NCBI GenBank assembly: GCA_015680905.1 | Contig: CM027384.1 | Coordinates: 74,247,501-74,311,500 of the forward strand | Direction of reading: 5' to 3' | DNA from: Coptis chinensis | Taxonomy: Eukaryota > Streptophyta > Magnoliopsida > Ranunculales > Ranunculaceae | DNA: 64,000 nt | Shown: positions 1-13,339 of the stretch, one piece after another | How positions within the stretch are numbered: the first letter of the stretch is position 1 | Layout: each line of letters opens with the position of its first letter | Notes under the pieces: generated by a model | The model's input: the letters and a program-made list of their open reading frames with translations, nothing else | The model's database searches: none | Told to the model about the DNA's origin: nothing | Position numbers and translations under genes: made by a program

Positions 1-2
1 AG

Positions 3-212
3 TTGGCCCATCATGCTAAGAAGTTTTTAGCTGACGTGGCCAAAAGAGAAATGGAGCTTGATGCTGCTGTAGATATTCAAGGTACGGCTAAGGTGCTTTG
101 CTGGTCCCATGGGTTTAAAGTACACGTCGATAGTCATATTGTCGTTGATCCTGTTTTTCTTGATGTCATTGAGCAAGAAAATAAGTCACAGCTTCAACTC
201 TTTGTTGATTGA
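3..212 (+). CDS. C-terminal end of an unidentified protein (cut by left edge)
   Basis: An open frame enters from the left edge and ends at TGA 210-212, giving the last 69 or so residues of a protein. It is rich in charged residues (KKFLADVAKREMELDAA) and then has a Trp-Ser-His-Gly stretch and an acidic tail ending in LQLFVD. I do not recognise the family. The frame opens with TTG rather than ATG, so the true start or an upstream splice junction lies outside the window. Codon use looks like real coding sequence, and no other frame here is comparably open. The gene runs convergently toward the kinesin-5 gene; their 3' ends are about 1.4 kb apart. It could instead be the last exon of a multi-exon gene; the window cannot decide this. 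Confidence 0.5.
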   Translation: MAHHAKKFLADVAKREMELDAAVDIQGTAKVLCWSHGFKVHVDSHIVVDPVFLDVIEQENKSQLQLFVD

Positions 213-1582
213 CAGCCTGCAATGTGCAATATTTTTCTACTCATGGTCAAAATTAGCTATGGTTAAACTATTTGCTTGAATACTTTCATTCGACTGTTTG
301 GTGAAATATTGATATCTACATCTAAGGTTTCTGCTGTCGATAGGAAATGAAAAACAAAACTATGTTTGAAACTAGAGAGATTATGACAAGTCAGAAAATC
401 TGAGTAACTAGAGTATCAGCATTGCGAAAAAATTAGCATCAGACAAAGTAGAAAAGGTCAAGGGGAGTAGAGGTGGGATGTGGACGCCTAGTGCAGAGGC
501 ACTGAGTGATCTTTAATTCTGTTTGATTTTGGAAGAAAAAGAAGCAGATGGAAATAGAGAGAATAAGAAAGTGTAAAAGTGAATATGTAGAACTGGTTTC
601 AATGGCGCACACAGTCAGTGTTTTTTTATGTTTGCAGTGATGGTCAAGCTAACATTTATCTGAACTTAAACTTCACTATTCGCAGGTTCTGCACAAAATC
701 AGCAATATTTTACTAAACAAAGGTGCCAACTGCCCTTGCACAGATTCTGCATTACCACATTGTCAATTCATTTTTGCTAGAAATTTAGAACTATCTTCCC
801 ACTTTATTCTGCACTATTGTCAATTCATTTTTGCTAGAAATTTAGAACTATCTTCCCAATTTACAACTATCCTTGCATTTGCACGGAATTCTTCTAATAA
901 ATTCGAACTATCTTCCCAATCACAAGTTTAAATAGCCAGCCGAACATTTTTTTTAAACAAGGTGACAAACGACTTTCAAATTGTGAAGCGATTCAATAAG
1001 TTGACAAGGCAAGCATAGCCGAATTTTACTGAAACCCAACCATGTCCGTCCTAATAAATGAACGGATTCTGTCTTATATGGAAAGTGATTCAGGTAAAAT
1101 AACCTCAAAAAATAGTCAAAAACCATCTTTCTGTTTAGGAAAAACCACGAAAAAAAAATGACTTCACTTTAGGTTCTGAAGATCTACTGCACATATATGA
1201 TAACATTTAGATGATTTATCTAGTCAGGAAAGTATGACACTGAACAAAACAACATACACTTTTCGTTTGCAATAATGATAAATCAACAATTGTTCTCCAA
1301 AACCCAAGCGAGTTGCTCAGCCAAAGAACATTCGAAGGACAAAAGAAAAGGAAATAGAAGAAAGTGGAGACATGGAGACTACCTTCAATATACAACAGAC
1401 ACCCAACACCACCCTAACAGATTGCTAAATCCCGAGTGACTTATTTTACTCCTATATATAATATATTTTGCAAAGTATTCAACCCCCCTGCCGAATGCTT
1501 CTTTCAACTACAATAATAACATTGTACACCGGAAATGAAATACACTTACAAATATCATAACAAGCTACTCGCGCAGACCCCA
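213..1582. other. Convergent 3' flanks, no gene seen
   Basis: AT-rich sequence between two convergent gene ends, presumably holding both 3' UTRs. Apart from a 57-bp tandem duplication near 761-874 there is no open frame, RNA gene or mobile element that I can support. Confidence 0.5.
761..874. repeat. 57-bp tandem duplication
   Basis: The stretch beginning TGTCAATTCATTTTTGCTAG at 761 recurs at 818 with almost no change. A third, shorter echo (GAACTATCTTCCCAAT) follows at about 904. It lies in the 3' flank shared by the two convergent genes. It is probably a slippage or unequal-exchange product with no evident function. Confidence 0.8.
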
Positions 1583-4500
1583 TCAGTTTAGCTGGACTAA
1601 AGGCGAGCGTGGTATTAGAGATGGCTTTATTTCCTTCATGTTTGATGCCTCGTATGGATGATTCTCTCTAAATTCCTCAACTAAAGAGTCCATAGGCAGT
1701 GTCCGTAGCGATTCAATGGTTCCCTTGCTTGGAACATCTACCTCACACCTCACAGGTGTTGTGCCAGTGGGTTCATAATCCTACATTTAATTCAACAAAA
1801 ATTTGTAATAAGGGAGTCAAATTTCAATCATATGTGGCAATACCAGAGGGAAGATTTTCAGCAAAAATCAAATCGTCTATATTCACATAAGCCTCCTCGT
1901 CAGTTTAATATACTGAACATACCCAGAGAGTTAGGATACAGTTGCATTGCAATATCAAAAGAAGGCATTCTCTTGGTCAATTGCAACTGATTCCATCTCG
2001 AACGGTATGTCTACTCATGTTGGTCAAATGAACCAATTTAAAAAGGTCGAATAGGAAAAAAAAGGAGCCTAGGGTTTGTTTGTGGCTCTGCCAAACCCAT
2101 GTATTCATTTCTTTCACTATGAAAACCAAATTCTCTATGAAAAAGGCAAAAGTCAGCACTAAATTCCTCTATATAAGAGTGTGAGAAACAGTACCATGTA
2201 TCTTTGCTCGAACGTACTCTGTGCCTGCTCCTCTATCTCTATCGCCTGTCCTGAATGGTCATCTCGCAACTTCTGTATGGTATTTGTTTGAGCCTCAGCA
2301 ACTTCCATTATGCCAGATATGGATTCCCGTTCATGCGCTGACACACCTGGAAGGAGTATAAAAGGTAATAATCAAACATTAAAAACTAAATGAAAAGTAT
2401 ATCTGCATCAAGAAAAAATAGTCCGGATAATGAAATGCTAAAGGCATAAACTAGTAATAACCAAGTAAGCTGAAAAGCCAATATTTGAATACATCTGACC
2501 AAAAACGCAAGTATGTAACCATTTCTTCAAAAAAATAGGTGAAAGTGAAAGTGTGAAACCATAGCCAATATTTCGTCATATATACAAGTCCTTAGGAAAC
2601 CCATTATATTCACCATCTGTGGCTATTGGAAATTCAGCATAGATGAGGTGCAAATTTTAAATAATTTATAGCCCCATCAAATATGACTCATGGTATACTG
2701 AACAAGATCCTTAATCAACCTTGCCAGATATTATCTTTCATGTGTAACTGTTCGTCTATTTGGGAGTCAAAGTTCTTGGAAAGGGAAAAAGAAACACAAC
2801 AATTTCAACAAGAATGACTCACTCTCAAAATCGCAAAGAACATCCTCGTTACTCTTGGCAACGTCTTCTTCTGCTGCAGCCCTCGTTGAACTAATCTCTA
2901 AATCAAGCTGTTCATTGCTTTCAGACACATTTCTGCACCAAAGGGACAATAACGGAATCATGAGATGACAGATTTGGTAAGCATATTTGTCAATAATGAT
3001 GTCAGTAATAATTGAAAAGCATACTAAATATACTGAGGGTACAATCACTCACTCCCAAAAGGCACAAGATCTTAAGTGTATTTATTTGAAAATGATTCCA
3101 GTAAATATTAGCAGTCTACATTTGTTCTTCATACTCTTTCTTAACTACCAAACTAGGAGACAGCTAAAGTAAGTGACAGATATTTTATTTGCCATGGCCA
3201 GAGAAGGAAAAACCGTGTTTAAAACGAAGAAATGACTTCCATTTTTACTGTCATGAAATCACCTTGATTGGATCATTTGCAAGGTGACATCATTATGTCA
3301 GGAAGTAATCTAGCAAGTAACAAGGAGACATCAAATGTCAGGAACAAATGCTTCTGGCAACTAACCTGACAAGCGACCCAATTGCCGAAGCATGCTCACT
3401 GCTCATGTCATTTACAGATTCATGAGTATTCTTCCAGTGCTTGGAAGCAGTTTCAACAGTGCTTACACTGCAAGGTCAGCACAATCATGAAAGAGCATTA
3501 GCATATAAAGCAATTTAAGAGGGAAAAAATGAGAAATCAAATGAAAAAAAAGTAGAACAAACCCAACAAACAAAAGCACCAAATATATAAAACTGCAGGT
3601 TGAACAATGCAGAAAAGACTAACCATTTCTGTAAAAATATCTCCATACGACAATGTTTGGCAGCAGAAAAGTCAGCAGCATCTCTGGCACCATTTTCTGC
3701 TTGGCTGGAAAATTCCTGCCATTTTCTTTTTGCATCAGAGGTGATTCCGTCCATGGATGATGCATGTTCATCCAAAAGTGCCTTGTTCACGTTTGTAGTA
3801 TCTTTCAAACCGATAAGTCTCGTCTCCACCTGCAGGTTGTACAGAACATTTACAATAAACAAATAAAAGAGCGACCAAGCAAGAGAGAGAGATCAAACAG
3901 AATAAATAATTTATTAAGGATTCAAAACAATACCAGCTCCTTTTGACGACAAATGTAACTAGATACCAAATTGGTTACATCAACCAATAGTTTTTCCGAT
4001 TCACACTGTGTTTGTTCCTGCATTCGTTCATTTCGGAAAACTCAGATTAATCAAAGATATTATCATTTATTTGTATCTATAAGTAAGGCAGATTACCTCA
4101 TAAACCTTCTGAAACTCAGCAATACTCTTCTGTTGCACCTCATGATGTTGACTTGTATGTGTATGAAGTCTGTGAGATTCTTCTCCGAGCGTATTGAGGA
4201 AATCATTAATAAATTTGGAGGTTTCCTTTGAATGATTCATGCTGACATGGAATTTCTGGTGGGACAAAAAAGTTACTTTAGAAACAATAACATGAACAGC
4301 AGTACTCTGATTGTCCACCCAACTAAATCTTTAAAAAAATATTGACACTTGTACAATTCAATAGTTCTGGGATCCATCGACAGATTGTAAGACATTATAA
4401 CATAGGTGTAAACTCCAATAGGTTAAGACACTAATGATGTCTATTTTATTTATAAATGCTAAAAACAAATACTATACACCAGAAACCATAAATCACATAC

Positions 4501-7500
4501 ATCTTCGTTCAAGCTTTTCGTTACAAAAAGTTTTTAGTAGCATAACAATATGGGGAAACTGAAACACTAATCATGAAAATACTATTGCAAAGTAGCACAT
4601 GAGTTGATTAACAAACCTCCCGAAGTTCCCTAGCAAAGAGGGCCATTTCTCCTTGTTGACTTGATAAAGTGCCTTGAAGATCAGCAAATATTGAACTTGC
4701 TTCTCCATCCATGGAGTTCAGATACTAGTTCGCAAAAATGCAACAGATACGCAGCTCACAAGGATCAGAACAGAGACATATAAGAGAAAGCATTAGAAAG
4801 CAGCAATTAGAAAGCTTTGATGCCACATACCTCCTTAATTGTAGAAACATTGTCAGTAGCTGAAGAAGATATCTCATCTAGCCCTGCATTATTACTTGCT
4901 TTATGCAAGCGCACAACGTTTTGCATCGCTTCCATGTGAGAAGTATACAACGCCCTTGAGGTAACCAATTTCTTCTTTAAATCCAGTACCATCTAGAATT
5001 ACATAGGGCTTAGTAAAATGATGACACTACTTTCACAAAAATTTCTGATCATAAATTATTATACCTTCTCATGGGTTTCAAGAAAAGAATGACATAGTTT
5101 TTCAACACGGTCAAGGTGCACTTGTTGTTCAGACATTGATGTGGATACAGTGGCGCAAAGAGTTCCCACATTTTGTGAAAGATAGGCCTGGAAATCATTG
5201 ACCACTGAACGGTTCTCAGCATTCAGTTTATCTTCTCTGGCTGCATTCATAAACACCAACACAAGAAGCTAAGGAAAAATACAAAGACCAATGGAACTTG
5301 AGGAAAGAGTGCATCAGGACAGCAAACAGCAGAGCAGCGGAATACCTATTTTTGAAACTAACAACGCATTATCCTTAAGCGACTTTTCCAAGTCTGACCG
5401 CAGAACACACGCTTGATGAGCCAATGCATTTTCTGCATTTTACAAATTCAAACGCGTAAGAGGTAGAAGTAGGATACAAAAGCTCTCCAAAACAGCATCC
5501 AAAAGAAGGTGAAAATAAGAATCATCTGAGAACCTGCTTTCTGCTGTTCCGATATAATAAAATCTCTTTCCTTCAGGGAATACTGGGATTTTCTCAATTC
5601 TTCTTTTGCTTTAGCAAGTAACTTGCTGGTTTCCTCCAAATGATCCTATAAGTAAATAAAACTTCAAATGATTTCGTATAACCATGAAAATACATTTGGG
5701 AAAAATTTGTGAGCTTCACTTAATAAATATTACATAAGTAATATAAGTGTATTTATGCATAATTAAAATCAGGCTAATTTACCTCTGTCATATCAAGTTT
5801 GCTTCTCAAATCAGACAACTCTTGGACCTGGGCATCAAATTTCTCTTGCAATTCCTCAATGTGCTGTTCAGAAAGCATAAGAGTAATCAAGGAAATGGAT
5901 TTAAGACAACCAAAATCCCTAAAATACACAAGATCCAAAAGAATAATTGAAAACGCAGATTATAACTCACTTTCTGATTTGATTCAAGCGTAACGCCCAT
6001 CTGCTCAATTTGATCTGCCATTGCCTTCACCAAAAAGAAAATCATCTTACATAAGGAGCAAATCTTAAGAGCTAAATATGACTTTTTCAAATTATATCAA
6101 GTATACTTTAAATTCATCAATTATCAACTAGCATTAAAGGTTTGCACTTTGCAGTACTAGGTAACAGTTCTAATTTCATTTCCTTACACAGAAAACCATT
6201 TTCGCCATATAACAAGTTTGCTAAAGACTTTTCAATCCTTAATGCAGCAAACTGGAAACAGTCAACATTGTTCTGCACCATGATGCAGTTATCTATTTGC
6301 ATAGGAGATTAGGAGAAATGTCAAATTTACCAGAAGAAATTTTAAAATGAATTAGGACGCAGCTCATTTTACTATGTTGATTTTAATAAGTGAATTGTTT
6401 CTAGTTTTACTAAATAACATTTCATGAGGTGCTAAAATGCAGAATCATGACAACCATATTTTTTCCAACACATCATTTACGACTGTAGGACACAATAGCA
6501 GCAGATAGCTCACCCGCTGTCTCAGCAAGCTAAGAAACATTAAATGCCAAACACAAAACTCTACAAGGGATTATAACAATACCTTTCTTTCGCTCTCCTC
6601 TTGATAGTACCGTTCCTTTGGAATGTAAACTCCACATTTCTCTCTTGCAACATAAACCTCTACAAAAAAAGGCAGTTTCTTTTCTAGTAAGTACTAAAAT
6701 ACCTCTTTCAGCTCTTCACAATCCCATGGATCAACAACATTACCTGCTTTAAGCCGATCTATTTCTCCATACAGGTCCTTGATAAGTGTTGACTTCATCA
6801 TTTTTTGGTTTACCTACAAATTTCAAATCAAAGACAAATTTAAATAGAGGAAAAAAAATGAATATGAAGATGTAATAACAAAGGAGATGACTACAGTGGG
6901 GGATATTCGGCAATTCTGGTCAATCATTGCACAAACACCAACTACAAAAACCCTAATGATGGTTAAAATAAAATCTACTGTGTATGTGGATATAACATGC
7001 AAATAAACGTTGAAACATTTTTTGGAGAATTGGCAACACTAACAAAAAATTTACTTTTACTTCTTTTTTCATTAGAGAATGGCTTTTGATATTTGCATGT
7101 ATTCAATTTGGGCCTGCCATAATAACACGGCTGCAAAGCTGCAAACTTAACAAACTTTTTTTTTTTTGTGAGCCAAACTTAACAAACTAGAACAGCTTAA
7201 CAGGCCTATGCACAGTAACAAGGTGTACAGTTCGGACAAATAATTTCCACACTTGTTGTCACTGATAATAACAAGATAACGCACATACTAATAACAAGAA
7301 ATCTGTACTCAATTCATAGTCGAACACATGGTACAAAATATCGTGACATGTCATGATATATCAGGATATCTATCGAGATATTGGAAAACGATATGGATAT
7401 ATCACGAGATGATATTCGATACAATCAGTTGCAAATATCGTTGATTTATCCACAAATATCTCAATATTGGGGATATATCAGTGATATTAACCGGTTTTGG

Positions 7501-10157
7501 TTGATGATAACAATTTAATTTGCTATTTATCATTACATTCTAAATGATAATCAAAATGTATTATGATATATCATGATAAATAACTAAATACCATCAATAG
7601 GGTGATATTTGTCAATAGTTATTGATATATCCTCAATATCTGCATATATGCCACTGTAAAATATCACCACAGAAGGGAATATATCCACGATACATATCAA
7701 GATTTAGGGAGTCAATATATCCCCATATCGCAATATTTTGTACTATTGTCAAACATCCCTTTCTTATGGAAATCAATAAGCATTAAATGAACATAATGCA
7801 GCAGCTCTTAAAATGGCAGAGAAGGCTCAGCCAATAGTAAATCATACTACTCACTAAGAAAAGTAATAAATTACTAAAGGAATATAACAAAGAGAAGGGG
7901 ACGCATTGTTCTGTTCAAATGAGACAGAAAAATCAAACCTCGGGCTTATTTCTTATATTCTTCGCTCTGTGAGCATAATCCAAAGTGCTCAGTGTTTCCT
8001 CAAGACAGTGAACCGCTGGGGATACAGTCGCAATTATGCATGTTTTGGTCCTTCCACCAAGGGAATCACGAAGTAATCGCGTAAGTTTGCTATCCCTGAA
8101 TGACACCAAATATCAGGATTAGACTTATGAGAAACAACAAAAACAGCCAAACCTTTCACACAAGTTGTAAAAAATTAGGACCTGTATGGGACATGTCCAA
8201 GATGTTCGACAAGTGCACTGATTACACGGCCTAAAGTAAGTAAGCTTTTGTTAATCTCTCCAGCTTCTCTTGCACGACCCTACATACAAAAGGGTGATGA
8301 GGTAAAGCTTTAGTAAGCCATGCATACTTTTCATGCATTCAACGTAAACGTGTTAATTATACAAGCAAAAGTTTAATCATCATAACACAAAAGCAAAGAA
8401 GATGGGTTATACCTCCCTTGCACCAGAACGCGAAATATTCTCTGAACCAGCTAAGTCAACCAGATTCAACTTCCCACACTTTATAAGCTCTTCACCTTCT
8501 GGAGTGGCTTCTTTGATGTGAATTGTTATGGAAAACAGCGAATGTGATCGACTAGAAAATAAAGAAAGTGTTTAAATGAACATGAAAACAAATTATGATG
8601 ACACTAGAGCTGTATACTAGAACATGTGAGCATTGTCACCTGGACTGTTTGTTTAATAGAGTCTCTGCTGTACGACGTTTTGCAGACCCCCTTTCAAGTA
8701 AGGTGAAAATTTCATTTGCACTTGTTACAATTTCTTCTTCTAGTCCTCGTACAAGAACTCCACCTTTACCATCTTCCATGAGAAGTAACTGTTTTTTTTG
8801 CTTTTCGTCCATACCAAGTTTTAATAATTCTTCAGGAGCAAGCAAATCTGTGATTTCCTCATTATATAGTTCTAAAAAGGTTACTTTCACACTGTATTCA
8901 GCATTTTGACTCTCCAATGTGTCAAAAATCTGTTTGACAGCTCTTGGAATAACCCCTGCCTCTGGAGGCAACTGTCCCTTGCTTTCATTCTGCAATTGAG
9001 CAATAGCATCGGTTAAAGTGAATGCCCTCAAAAGATTAAAGTTGTGAAAATGCATATTCGTAATTGGCTAATTGCCTATCCAAAACCCTGAAGTGCAACT
9101 CAGTGCAAAAAAAGGGAAGGAAAATAAGGAGGGGAGAAGGTCTATCAGGGGAGAAAAGATACCTTTGATTTTTTACTGCCACCTTCCATTGTGTAAGTTT
9201 TTCCTGTACCAGTTTGACCATAGGCAAATATGGTGCAATTAAATCCTTCTAAAACCTCGTTTACAATAGGTACAACAGCTTGATCATATAAATCTCTCTG
9301 TTGAGCTGCGGGGCCGAAAACCTACAGAATACACATTATAATTTGTAGATTATTCAAATGCTTAAACTGTCAGAACTGAATTAGTTCCCTCATGTATCAA
9401 GACTTAAACATCTATCATTATCCAAATTACTGGTGTCGACCTCATTTTCAACAAAAAACAAGCAATGGTCCATAGTCCATGCCGACATTTTGTATCTCAG
9501 TTGTGTGCCACATGAAAATCAGTTAAGCAATCCAATTGTAATGAACTCTAGATGCTAGCCTTATTAGAGATATACGGACTCGGTATAAGGCTAATGTATT
9601 GTAGGGGTAGTATAGTTTTTGTCTTCATACATTTCACATTCAATTGTAATTCTCAACTACTGAATGGATATGTCAGAGCCCTATTAAGCTCTTTCCTTAG
9701 AAGCCTCACTTAAAGCAACATCCTAAAACCAAAGGCATTGTCATTACTAGCCTCTGAAATAGTTAAATGTTTATCTACCTATTCAAAGAACTAAGCATCT
9801 AAAATGCAATTTTTTGACAAATAACAATGTTACACAATTTATATAAAAAAAAGTCCCAGATCTGAAACCAAGTAAAAATGAAAATAAAATTTACCTTATC
9901 AAAAGTAAAAACCCTATCAATTTGTTTCCCAGCAATATTCTGAGAAACAGCAACTTCTCTTTGGTAATCATTACATGTCACAACTTGTGGTGCATTATTC
10001 CTCAATTCATCTTCACTAAACGGCCTGAAATTATAATAAAGATAACATTTTTAGTAATAAAAAACCCTATAAATGATTTTTTTTTTTTTGTTTTAAAATT
10101 TTACCTGCAACGAAGAAGGACCTGAACATTTACACCTTTATCTTGACGACTAGACAT
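1583..10157 (-). CDS. KIN5C: Kinesin-5 motor protein (KIN-5C / TKRP125 / BimC type)
   Basis: Plus-end-directed mitotic kinesin. Family members form bipolar homotetramers that slide antiparallel microtubules in spindle and phragmoplast. Exons on the minus strand, all with GT-AG borders: 10157-10105, 10024-9895, 9321-9163, 8989-8640, 8551-8413, 8279-8182, 8095-7939, 6813-6744, 6659-6583, 6024-5971, 5863-5783, 5645-5534, 5432-5346, 5240-5065, 4992-4831, 4724-4617, 4255-4097, 4017-3934, 3829-3624, 3467-3366, 2932-2823, 2346-2195, 1780-1583. They sum to 3024 nt, 1007 residues, close to Arabidopsis KIN-5C as I recall it. Visible: N-terminal motor domain with P-loop GQTGTGKT at residues 96-103, switch I NKQSSRSH near 227-234, switch II DLAGSE at 263-268; then long coiled-coil stalk; a BimC-box-like TPVR near 950 in the last exon; C-terminus [10 protein letters not shown]. 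The start ATG at 10157 opens [17 protein letters not shown], which matches the family. No break was seen in any exon. Confidence 0.96.
7331..7743. mobile_element. MITE-like ATATC-rich foldback in kinesin intron 7
   Basis: Inside the 1.1-kb intron 7 (6814-7938), a 413-bp block opens with GTACAAAATATCG and closes with the imperfect inverse CGCAATATTTTGTAC. Its interior is dense in ATATC/GATAT words, so it can fold on itself at many points. I could not find a convincing target-site duplication, so the superfamily is uncertain and it may be a degenerate MITE. It sits within the intron and leaves the flanking splice sites untouched. Confidence 0.55.
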
Positions 10158-10224
10158 TGTTTAGTCAAAATTGACACAAATTAAGGAAATGGGTCGAATC
10201 TAGAGAGAAATTCGAAACCCTAGA

Positions 10225-10267
10225 TTTCTCTCTCTCTCTCTAGAAACTCTTTTTTTTTTTTTTTTTT
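10225..10267 (-). promoter_or_regulatory. GA/A-rich tract in the kinesin 5' leader
   Basis: About 70 nt upstream of the kinesin start codon, the coding strand carries a run of about 18 A followed by GAGAGAGAGAGAGA. GA-rich (GAGA-type) tracts are common in plant 5' UTRs and core promoters. Whether this one is bound or transcribed cannot be told here. No clear TATA box was located. Confidence 0.4.
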
Positions 10268-11280
10268 GTATCCTCGTTTTGTTCTGTGTGTTTGAGTGTG
10301 TCTGTTGTGTGCCGTCGTGGCTGTCGTTTGGGGGTTTAACTTTGGGGGAGCGGGATGAGTCTGAAATTTGAAATTTTTGTAGATCCCGCTTTTAGATATG
10401 CCTAACGTTTGAATTGTTGTTTGATGGACGGTTGGGATTGATAGATGGAAAATATGTGTGTTTTTTGTTTTTTTCTCATTAAAATTAGAAATTGTATTGG
10501 GAGAAATAAATAAATATATATAAAAGTAAGAAATACTTCTGAATCCAATAGTTACACTGATATACTTTAAAATTGTTGAATACATTAGAAAACTCAAACT
10601 CAGCCAAACGAAACATCAAAAGTTTTTCAAGTTCAATTAGATGACATGGCACAATGTTCATCCCAACACCTAAAGATTACTTAAAGTTTGATTTCAAGAT
10701 GTTGACTTTTAATATTGAGAGGCCAAATCATTATAACCTACTTTTTGTTTATAGGTGTATTTGTATTAGAGTTCCATTTGCCAAATCCACAACAATAAAC
10801 AAATTGAAAAAATAGACCAAATGTAAACCATCATAGTCGTGTTACTAACATGCAACACCATGACAAAAAATCAAAAAAGCAACAAAATAATAAGAATTGA
10901 AATATATTAGCACTTGAGTCGACAAACATATGTGTGTGTGTTTTTATTAGTTCTAGATTATACAACGAGAGGCTTGTAGTTGAAACTTTGTTGACGCGAA
11001 ATGCTTAGCATATACCTTAATTGAAGTTAGTTGAGTAGCCTACTAAACTCACACTTAGTAAAAGTAGATCAGATGTGTTTTTTGTAGTGATTTTTTTTTC
11101 AACTTAATTTTGATGTTTCTACAATACAATTTACATATCATTAATTGCACCGTACATATGGCATAACGCTGGTTTTCAAAACCAATTTTTTTAAGATCGG
11201 ATCGGGGCAGAATGATCCCAAGTTAAACCAGTGGCTTGTATAGGAACCGATCGATTCCCTATTTAAAGAAGTCGTTGGGA
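10268..11280. other. Kinesin upstream region, no gene seen
   Basis: AT-rich intergenic DNA upstream of the kinesin gene. Open frames here are short and follow base-composition bias. I see no recognisable gene or repeat apart from short T and GT runs. Confidence 0.4.
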
Positions 11281-11289
11281 TTCATTAAA

Positions 11290-11914
11290 CGGAAAATTAC
11301 CTACGGGTGGAACTTTCGTATTTCTATGACAAAAAACTAAGTGGTCTAACTTTTAGGATCAGTCAAATGGTAATCTACAATTTTTGTTATCGAAAACCAA
11401 AATAACTAGGGGGGGCAGGGTAAGACTAACTCGAGGAGGCGTAAATTTACTATATTTCCCATAAATATCATTCTCCAAGTTTTTTTTTTTTTTTTTTCTA
11501 ATATTCTTTTATTTTATTTTGGTAACAACTAACTAACAACCTTACCCTTTATAGAAAGTTACGTATAAATTTGAAGAAATGCATTCAAATATATAGAAAG
11601 TTAGCTGGAGAGAGATCACTTTTATTTTTTTGAGAAGGAGACCACTTTGAATGAGCTATTATAACCTCTTATTTTAAATGAAGAGGCTTAATGGCAGCAA
11701 AAACAAAGAATGGAATGGAGAGAATCATGCACCGTTTTAAAATTTGAAAAAAGGGTAATAAAACACTTTATTGGCGTTAATATAATTGGGCTCCTTAGTT
11801 AGCCTGGTTTCTAGTAACGAAAATTGTAGATTACCATTTGAGTGGTCCTAAAAGTTAGACCAATTGCTTTTTTGTCATAGGAATTCGAAAATTGATCTCA
11901 TAAATAATTTTCCG
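11290..11914. mobile_element. Non-autonomous MULE-type foldback element
   Basis: A 625-bp element with terminal inverted repeats of roughly 120 bp. The left end reads CGGAAAATTACC and continues through AACTTTTAGGATCAGTCAAA; the right end is the inverse of the same text with scattered changes. The 9 bp on the left, TTCATTAAA (11281-11289), match the 9 bp on the right, TTCATTAAG (11915-11923), at 8 of 9 positions. A 9-bp duplication with long inverted repeats is the signature of Mutator-like elements. The interior has no transposase and is A/T rich with a long T run, so it would need a transposase from elsewhere. Confidence 0.85.
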
Positions 11915-12712
11915 TTCATTAAGCTTGAAATAGGGATATGCCTTGTGGTCTTAATTCTTATCAAATTTGAAAGCATGAGGTAACTTTTTTAAAGCCTTTA
12001 CGATGCCTGATTTAATCTATAGTTTAGTACGTGTTACTGGATTTAATCCATATTTCGTAGTTCATATTTCATACAGTAACAATGAAAAAGCTCTCATTTG
12101 GCTGAAAGCGGGTCTGTAATACCCCATAAATTTACAATAGGTTGCCTACCCTTAATATAAATTTAAAGAACATTAATTGTTAAATATCAAACTTAGTATA
12201 AAAGAACTCAAAAATAAGATAAATATTTGCAAAACATTTAATCTCATAATTGATGATCAAAGGGTTTAGCATATAGTCTTCTCAAAAAAAAAAAAATACA
12301 AGTCATGGCACCTCATAAAGAAACCCTTTCCAAAAAGACAAAAGAAGAACATATGACTCCATGTTACATACATCTAATCAAAAGTTAGGAGTCCTTTGAG
12401 CAGAGTAGGTCCCCAACTCTCATACGTGTATCGACCTTAGCGAGGCTGAATCCAAAAACCTGCAACAACTATAAGAGGTTAAACCTGAATATATAAGCAA
12501 GCTTGCCCAAAAGCTTAGGACCTACTTAGCAATAGAACCATCTTTTGGATATTAGTAACACTTCATTTAACTTGTACTAGAAAATGATTCAGAATTTATT
12601 TTCAACACCACATGATAAGAGTACGACTTGTAATACTTAATATCAAAGGGAAATGGTTATCACCATGGATAACAAATCCAAATATAATAAACTAAAAAAA
12701 AAAATATCTTAG

Positions 12713-12848
12713 AAACTATGACAAACCCACGTCCCGTAGCTCTTATTGACTATGGCTACAGCGGGATCTATTCGTCAAACTTAAACCATGACAAGCCCAC
12801 GTCCCGTAGTACTTATTGACATCGACTACGGCGGGATCCTTTTGTCAG
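12713..12848. repeat. 70-bp tandem duplication with CCCACGTCCCGTAG core
   Basis: Two adjacent copies, starting at 12713 and 12783, each carry ATGACAARCCCACGTCCCGTAG, a TTATTGAC step and a GGCNRCAGCGGGATC-like end. They lie inside the probable Gypsy LTR and are its most GC-rich part. Confidence 0.8.
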
Positions 12849-13339
12849 AAATCAACCACATACATATAGCATACCCATTAACTTTAACAAAGCTAAACGT
12901 GCAAATAAGCATGAACATATATAAAATAAAACATCACATGTAGATATTGAAAGTCCATTAGCTGAAAACACAATCGAGTGTCATAACGTGTAAAAAAAAC
13001 AGATAAAAATAAAATAACATAATCAAATTTCAGCAACGTCAGAAAAACAGTTTATGGTCTGCGTAGTCTTGGAAAACAATTCATATAAAATTGAATATAA
13101 CTCCAAATCTAAATCCTGAGAAATTCAGACACGTGTATCTAGGTTTTGTCTCAATAAACTTTTATCTAATTAAGTATCTAAGTCATCATAATACCTAACT
13201 AAACCTCAAGTTTCGGGAATGTCAGAAAAACGATTTCTGGTCTGCACAGTCATAGGAAACAATTCATATGAAATTATATACAACTCCAAATCAGTCGAAT
13301 CCAAATTCTAAGAAATCCAGACACATAGATCTTGATTTC

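Noticed and set aside
10220-10597. 125-codon minus-strand frame upstream of the kinesin
   Set aside because: It ends in a long Lys/Glu run encoded by the GA/A-rich leader and has no motif; most likely 5' leader and promoter DNA.
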